Below are positions 44,341 to 48,668 of a DNA stretch of 48,668 bases, piece by piece. The stretch lies in the NCBI GenBank assembly GCA_016124515.1, contig WGNN01000013.1, forward strand, positions 1 through 48,668, written 5' to 3'. A program made the translations under genes and the position numbers. Origin of the DNA: a bacterium. Lineage in GTDB: Bacteria > Bacteroidota > Bacteroidia > CAILMK01 > JACPUW01. Within the stretch, counting starts at the first letter, position 1; each line of letters opens with the position of its first letter. The notes beneath the pieces are model-generated. The model worked only from the letters and a program-made list of their open reading frames with translations, had not been told where the DNA came from and ran no database searches.

Positions 44341-45495
44341 TTGACGAATAAACAAGTTTTACTGAAATTTGGCACTGAAAACATTGAACAGCATATTTTG
44401 AAAAACCCAATTCCACGCAGTATTTGGCTTCAGGAAGGTGATGAACCTTTTGTGCAGATTATTGACCAACGATTTTTGCCCCACGAAAACAGAACCAACG
44501 ACCTGAAAAGTACGCTTGATTGCGAAAGAGCAATTAAGGAAATGGAAGTGCGTGGTGCACCTTTGATTGGCATTACCGCTGCCTTTGGCATGTACTTCGC
44601 CGCCTTGGAATCGCTGCGACACGATGATGGTGAAACTTGTCTGCAAAAAAAGGCAGCGGCCCTTAGAGCTTCGCGACCTACCGCAGTAAACCTCATGTGG
44701 GCGGTTGACCAACAAATGGCTCTTGCCAAAGCACATGGTTTTAACCAACAACTGCCTGAAGCACTGTGGAATAATGCCAAAATGCTGATGGAAGAAGATG
44801 CCGAAGTGTGCCGAAAAATTGGCACTTACGGACTGGAATTGATCAAAGAAATTGCTGCTAAAAAGCCCGGTGAGCCGGTAAACATCCTCACACATTGCAA
44901 TGCCGGAAGTTTGGCTGTAATAGAGTGGGGCACTGCCACGGCACCTATTTACCAAGCGCATTTACAGGGTATAAAAGTGCATGTGTGGGTTGATGAAACG
45001 CGTCCGCGGAACCAAGGAGCCAATTTAACGGCTTACGAACTGGGTGTGGCAAAGGTGCCACATACCTTGGTGGTTGACAATGCCGGTGGGCACCTGATGC
45101 AACACGGCATGGTGGACCTGTGCTTTGTGGGTTGCGACCGGGTGACAAAAAACGGTGATGTAGCCAATAAAATAGGAACCTATCTCAAAGCATTGGCAGC
45201 CAACGACAACCAAGTGCCATTTTATGTCTGCCTGCCATCATCTACCATTGATTGGCAGATAAGCGATGGCTTGAGCGAAATAGAAATTGAAGAACGAAGC
45301 GATGAAGAAGTGCGCTACATACAAGGTTTGCATGATGGCGAAGTGAAACAAGTGCTCATTTGTCCTGAGACCACCGCCGGATACAATATCGGTTTTGATG
45401 TAACCCCTGCAAGGTTGGTAACAGGCCTTGTGACTGAACGTGGTATTTGCCAAGCTTCAGCAGCGGGTTTGGCTTCAATTTTCCCCGACAAATAG
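44341..45495 (+). CDS. mtnA: Methylthioribose-1-phosphate isomerase
   Basis: This enzyme isomerises 5-methylthioribose-1-phosphate to methylthioribulose-1-phosphate in the methionine salvage pathway. The ORF track start (44215) reads into the divergent gene. The TTG at 44341 gives about 384 residues, and a TTG at 44398 is an alternative. It shows RGAPLIGITAAFGMYF, the catalytic Cys in LTHCNAGSLA, DETRPRNQGANLTAYEL and the catalytic Asp in VGCDRV, with the GDVANKIGTY end. No other salvage gene is adjacent. Its pathway would recycle methylthioadenosine made by the spermidine-synthase-like enzyme of this window, though the genes are 28 kb apart. Confidence 0.93.
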   Translation: MTNKQVLLKFGTENIEQHILKNPIPRSIWLQEGDEPFVQIIDQRFLPHENRTNDLKSTLDCERAIKEMEVRGAPLIGITAAFGMYFAALESLRHDDGETCLQKKAAALRASRPTAVNLMWAVDQQMALAKAHGFNQQLPEALWNNAKMLMEEDAEVCRKIGTYGLELIKEIAAKKPGEPVNILTHCNAGSLAVIEWGTATAPIYQAHLQGIKVHVWVDETRPRNQGANLTAYELGVAKVPHTLVVDNAGGHLMQHGMVDLCFVGCDRVTKNGDVANKIGTYLKALAANDNQVPFYVCLPSSTIDWQISDGLSEIEIEERSDEEVRYIQGLHDGEVKQVLICPETTAGYNIGFDVTPARLVTGLVTERGICQASAAGLASIFPDK

Positions 45496-45531
45496 TTGGC
45501 TGCACTTAAAATGTAGATGGCCGCTATTTTT

Positions 45532-45564
45532 TTTGGATTGCAAAGCTTTTAACCAATAGCTTTG
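45532..45564 (+). promoter_or_regulatory. Promoter TTTG-N21-TAGCTTTG
   Basis: TTTG (45532-45535) and an exact -7 box TAGCTTTG (45557-45564) give a start near 45571, about 10 bases before the TTG at 45581. The -7 box is inside an inverted repeat (45540-45565). Confidence 0.55.
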
Positions 45565-45565
45565 C
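45540..45565. promoter_or_regulatory. Inverted repeat GCAAAGCT-N10-AGCTTTGC overlapping the -7 box
   Basis: Perfect 8-base arms lie with the right arm over the promoter -7 box. A repressor bound here would block transcription of the small acidic protein gene at 45581. A structural hairpin role is less likely because it lies before the predicted start. Confidence 0.4.
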
Positions 45566-45580
45566 ACAAAATATGTTGTT

Positions 45581-45955
45581 TTGGAGAGCATAGAAGCCAA
45601 GAAATTAATAAACAGAATTCAGAAAAGCATACTTTCTGAAGGTGCTGACAGTGATGCAGTTGTAGATGGATTGAAAGAACTGCGCCCGTATGCCATTGAA
45701 GAAAAAGACCCAACCGTAACAAGGGTAATTAGAACAACATACGAGCATATTGAAGAATTTGGTGGTTTCCACATAGCTGTGCCTGCTGACGAAGAAGACG
45801 AAGACGAAGGGCCGCTCGTGGATGGTCTCGACGAGCAAAGCAACAGTTTGTATTACCTCGTTTCGTTGCTCATCAACTCATCAAACCCGCGCAACCGCGA
45901 AGAAATTATTTACTACCGCGACGCACTGAAAGAATACTGGCTCGAGAACGCATAA
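45581..45955 (+). CDS. Small acidic hypothetical protein
   Basis: The protein is 124 residues with a TTG at 45581 as the only in-frame start. It is helical in pattern: AKKLINRIQKSILSEGADSDAVVDGLKELRPYAIEE, then VTRVIRTTYEHIEEFG. An acidic stretch DEEDEDEG follows, and a C-terminal pair of helices ends EYWLENA. There is no signal or membrane segment, so it is probably cytoplasmic. I do not recognise the family. It has a good promoter with an embedded inverted repeat and converges on the Hint-like gene with an 18-base gap. Confidence 0.7.
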   Translation: MESIEAKKLINRIQKSILSEGADSDAVVDGLKELRPYAIEEKDPTVTRVIRTTYEHIEEFGGFHIAVPADEEDEDEGPLVDGLDEQSNSLYYLVSLLINSSNPRNREEIIYYRDALKEYWLENA

Positions 45956-45973
45956 GCGGCGGGCTATCGTGTT

Positions 45974-46525
45974 TCAGGTGTTTTTGTTGAGCCAAATCCT
46001 AATATTCCTTACCCATGCGTTTCCTTTGAAAATGTAGGAGTTGCCTGCATTTGTGGGTGCGTTATTTTCATACATTTTTTCGGTAAGGGCATCGCCTACC
46101 CACAGGCCGTTGGTGTTGTAAAACAAAGCCGTTTTATCAGAATTTGTTCGTTTCAGCACCGGCGAAAGTCTTCCGCACAGCACTTTTCCGCTCTCGGCCA
46201 ACCATTGTTCCACTGCGCTTTCATCATTCTTATAAAAACCGTCGCTATCGCATTGCAGAGCGGTTACGGCCTTGGCTTGTCCGTTTTTTAACAGCAGCAC
46301 CATTTGGCGGTCGCCGTATAATTTGCCGCCCGACCAACTTAATTTCACACCTTCCCAGGCCTCGTTGGTAAAAACGGATTGCATTGATTCAATTGCAGCA
46401 CTTCCTAGCACCAAGCGGTTGTCAAGTAGTTGCAGGGTGCGCAGCTCGTCGCCCACCTGAATTTTTTCAGAAGGTTTTCGGCTGCCGTCAGCCATTAGTA
46501 TTTTTTGAAAATACTTGACCGCCAT
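45974..46525 (-). CDS. Hint-like (intein/hedgehog fold) protein without splicing residues
   Basis: The protein is 183 residues. The start, KILMADGSRKPSEKIQVGDEL, resembles intein/Hint block A (T-x-I-x-x-x-D-G...I-x-x-G-D-x-V). GGKLYGDRQMVLLLKNGQAKAVTAL matches block B (G-x-x-I-x-x-T-x-x-H...NG-x-x-x-A-x-x-L). The N-terminal catalytic Cys is missing (the chain begins with MAVKYFQ), and the TxxH is replaced by DRQM, so self-splicing is not expected. A C-terminal Asn is seen near the end but without the usual HN dyad. It starts 5 bases after the M1 peptidase stop and is surely cotranscribed. No signal peptide. Function unknown. Confidence 0.6.
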   Translation of the reverse strand: MAVKYFQKILMADGSRKPSEKIQVGDELRTLQLLDNRLVLGSAAIESMQSVFTNEAWEGVKLSWSGGKLYGDRQMVLLLKNGQAKAVTALQCDSDGFYKNDESAVEQWLAESGKVLCGRLSPVLKRTNSDKTALFYNTNGLWVGDALTEKMYENNAPTNAGNSYIFKGNAWVRNIRIWLNKNT

Positions 46526-46530
46526 AGCTT

Positions 46531-48668
46531 TTAGCGGTCGTTGAGGCTTTCGTTGCGCTTCATGCGTTGCATGGGGTTTTCTCCTTCGTTGTGGTTCCGC
46601 TCTTTAAACAGCTCAAAGCGGCTCGGTACCATTCTCGGTGGGTAGTAGTTGTCGTCGCGGTCGGTGTCGGCTATTTCAAGAAACGGATCTATTACCACCG
46701 ATACCACTTCTTTTTTTCGTGCAAAAACCTTGGTCACTGTGTCTTCGCCCATTTTCCATATTTCGGCGGGAATCCTTATTATTTCTGTACTTCCGTCGCT
46801 GTATTCAAATTTTATAATAATGGGCATCACAAGTCCGCCTCTGTTGGCAATGGCTATTTCGTAGTAATTGTAATCTGCATTGATAATGGCTTTTTCCTGT
46901 TCGCCAAGGCTTTTATAATAATTTTCAAAGTCAAGAATATCAACGGTATAGATTTCAAATTCATCGTGGTTTACATAAAAATCGCAGAGTGTTTCATCGG
47001 CTTCCACACGGGTTTCGGTCAGGGCCGAGTCGTTCCTGATTTCTGAAATGCCTCGCTCGCGGTTTATATAGTTTTCTTTGGCTAGTGGTTTTTCTATTGC
47101 GGGGTCTTTGCTATCAATTTTATACCATTTAAAACTGGCAATGGCTTGGTTGCAATGGTCGGTGGTATAAAACCATCCACGCCAAAACCAGTCTAAATCT
47201 ACCCCTGATGCATCTTCCATAGTTCTGAAAAAATCTGCCGGACTTGGGTGTTTGTAGGCCCAGCGTTCGCAGTATTCTTTAAAGGCAAAATCAAAAAGAT
47301 CGCGACCCAAAATGGTTTCGCGCAAAATATTCAAAGCGGTGGCGGGTTTTCCATAGGCATTGTTGCCAAATTGAAAAATAGATTCTGAGTTGGTCATGAT
47401 GGGACTGATAAACCTTTTGTCGCCGGCCATGTAGTCCACAATATTGGCGGCTGGACCGCGACGCGATGGGTAGTTTCTGTCCCAGGCTTGTTCGGTAAGG
47501 TACTGCACAAAGGTGTTGAAACCTTCGTCCATCCAGGTCCATTGGCGTTCGTCAGAGTTTATTATCATGGGAAAAAAATTGTGCCCTACTTCGTGAATGA
47601 TCACGCTTATCATGCCGTTTTTTGTTGATTCTGAATAGGTTCCGTCGGGCTCAGGTCTGCCACCATTGAAACAAATCATGGGATACTCCATGCCTATGCT
47701 TTTGCTGTGTACCGATATGGCCACCGGATATTGGTAGTTGATGGTGTGTTTTGAATAGGTGCGTATGGTGTGGTCAACTACCTTGGTAGAGTAACGTCCC
47801 CACAGTGGATTTCCTTCTTTGGGGTAATACGACATTGACATTATGGTTTTGCCGTTGATTTGTGTTCCCATGGCATCCCAAATAAATTTTCGCGAGCTGG
47901 CAAAAGCAAAGTCGCGCACATTTTCGGCATGAAAAGTCCAGGTTTTGTGTTCTTTCGATTTGTTTTTTTCTGCGGCTTCCGCTTCTTCCTGCGTCACTAT
48001 CAACACAGGTTCGGTGGCCGTTTTGGCGGTTTCAAATCGTTTTCGCTGCTCCGTGGTAAGCACCGAGCGGCTATTTTGAAGACTGCCGGTGGCGGCTACA
48101 ATATGGTCGGCAGGTACGGTAATGTTTACATCAAAATCACCAAAAGTGAGGGTAAACTCTCCGCGGCCCAGAAACTGTTTGTTTTGCCAACCCACATTGT
48201 CGATATACACACACATGCGCGGATAAAACTGCGCAATGGTATATAAATAGTTGTCTTCGTCTTTAAAATATTCGTAGCCCGAGCGCCCGCCCACTTCCAT
48301 GCGGTTGTTTATGTTGTACCACCATTTTATGTTGAAACTGTAGCTGCTGCCGGGTTTCAGTTCCTGTGGCAGGTCTATGCGCATCATGGTTTCTACTATG
48401 GTGTAGCTGAGCTCTTTGCCCGAGGCATCGCTTACTTCGGTGAGCTTAAAACCCCCGTCAAAGTCGTTGTGCAGGTTTTTGAGCTCGCCAAAATTCATCT
48501 TCGATTTTATTTCCATTTGCGAAATACGGTCGCGCATTGAGTTTTGTGCCCGCACATTTTGGTCAAGTTGCAGCCAAAGGTATTTCAGCACATCAGGCGA
48601 ATTGTTGGTATAGGTTATGGTTTCAAAACCTTCAATGGTTTGCTTGTCGTCGTTTAAAACCACATCAA
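46531..48668 (-). CDS. M1-family metallopeptidase (5' end beyond the window)
   Basis: At least 711 residues of a gluzincin aminopeptidase are visible; the frame is open to the window edge, so the ORF-track Met is not the start. The N-terminal beta-domain opens with LNDDKQTIEGFETITYTN. The exopeptidase substrate motif is in the GMEYP form, the zinc motif is HEVGHN with the third ligand Glu in MDEGFNTF 18 residues later, and NNAYGKPATALNIL follows. The C-terminus ends in a charged tail (NPMQRMKRNESLNDR). It probably cleaves N-terminal residues of peptides in the envelope, but the signal is outside the window. The Hint-like gene follows directly. Confidence 0.9.
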   Translation of the reverse strand, partial: DVVLNDDKQTIEGFETITYTNNSPDVLKYLWLQLDQNVRAQNSMRDRISQMEIKSKMNFGELKNLHNDFDGGFKLTEVSDASGKELSYTIVETMMRIDLPQELKPGSSYSFNIKWWYNINNRMEVGGRSGYEYFKDEDNYLYTIAQFYPRMCVYIDNVGWQNKQFLGRGEFTLTFGDFDVNITVPADHIVAATGSLQNSRSVLTTEQRKRFETAKTATEPVLIVTQEEAEAAEKNKSKEHKTWTFHAENVRDFAFASSRKFIWDAMGTQINGKTIMSMSYYPKEGNPLWGRYSTKVVDHTIRTYSKHTINYQYPVAISVHSKSIGMEYPMICFNGGRPEPDGTYSESTKNGMISVIIHEVGHNFFPMIINSDERQWTWMDEGFNTFVQYLTEQAWDRNYPSRRGPAANIVDYMAGDKRFISPIMTNSESIFQFGNNAYGKPATALNILRETILGRDLFDFAFKEYCERWAYKHPSPADFFRTMEDASGVDLDWFWRGWFYTTDHCNQAIASFKWYKIDSKDPAIEKPLAKENYINRERGISEIRNDSALTETRVEADETLCDFYVNHDEFEIYTVDILDFENYYKSLGEQEKAIINADYNYYEIAIANRGGLVMPIIIKFEYSDGSTEIIRIPAEIWKMGEDTVTKVFARKKEVVSVVIDPFLEIADTDRDDNYYPPRMVPSRFELFKERNHNEGENPMQRMKRNESLNDR

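Noticed and set aside
1-48668. CRISPR arrays, insertion sequences, prophage genes, tRNA or rRNA genes
   Set aside because: I found no short direct repeats with spacers, no transposase or integrase, and no tRNA-like cloverleaf with CCA or TTC arms in the gaps; this was by eye, so a tRNA scan would be decisive.

Overview
The window reads as a chromosomal segment of a Bacteroidetes (Bacteroidota) bacterium. Four predicted proteins carry type IX secretion C-terminal sorting domains: three of type A and one of the gliding-associated CHU_C/type B kind. There is a TonB-dependent receptor with a carboxypeptidase-like N-terminal domain, many lipoproteins, and promoters that fit the phylum-specific pattern TTTG-N~19-TAnnTTTG. 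I see no rRNA, tRNA, CRISPR array, insertion sequence or prophage.

Layout. 1-4.9 kb: a visibly AT-rich operon (Cys-rich lipoprotein, DUF4249-like lipoprotein, TonB-dependent receptor). 5-7 kb: an Ig-like/GATase-like lipoprotein translationally coupled to purN. 7-12.8 kb (minus): two T9SS cargo proteins that share a module. 12.9-16.6 kb (minus): a compact operon of DUF4178 membrane protein, DUF350 membrane protein and membrane-embedded spermidine-synthase-like enzyme. 16.8-21.6 kb: MltF-like lytic transglycosylase, a propeller T9SS protein, ElbB-like protein, a small lipoprotein and an SRPBCC protein. 21.9-24.7 kb: SulP anion transporter with STAS and an extra C-terminal domain, then an NTF2-like protein. 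24.7-32.4 kb (minus): a 2563-residue fibronectin-type-III repeat protein. 32.5-38.6 kb: PLP enzyme, alpha/beta hydrolase, DUF2911 lipoprotein, prfC, MtfA-like peptidase, single-domain response regulator and EGF-like lipoprotein. 38.7-45.5 kb: gltX, a GT2/flippase-like pair, FAD oxidoreductase, DUF429 protein and mtnA. 45.6-48.7 kb: a small acidic protein, a Hint-like protein and a partial M1 aminopeptidase.

How they work together. Housekeeping genes (purN, prfC, gltX, mtnA) are interleaved with cell-surface and envelope genes. The best candidate for a little-described system is the DUF4178-DUF350-spermidine synthase operon, which looks like a membrane-associated polyamine system. Other points of interest are a Hint-like protein without the splicing residues, coupled to an M1 peptidase; the two-type alternating FN3 array; a predicted short RNA or attenuated leader near 33.6 kb; and inverted repeats embedded in promoters. 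Genes are tightly packed. Three of eight convergent pairs overlap at their 3' ends, and several genes have TTG or GTG as the only workable start.
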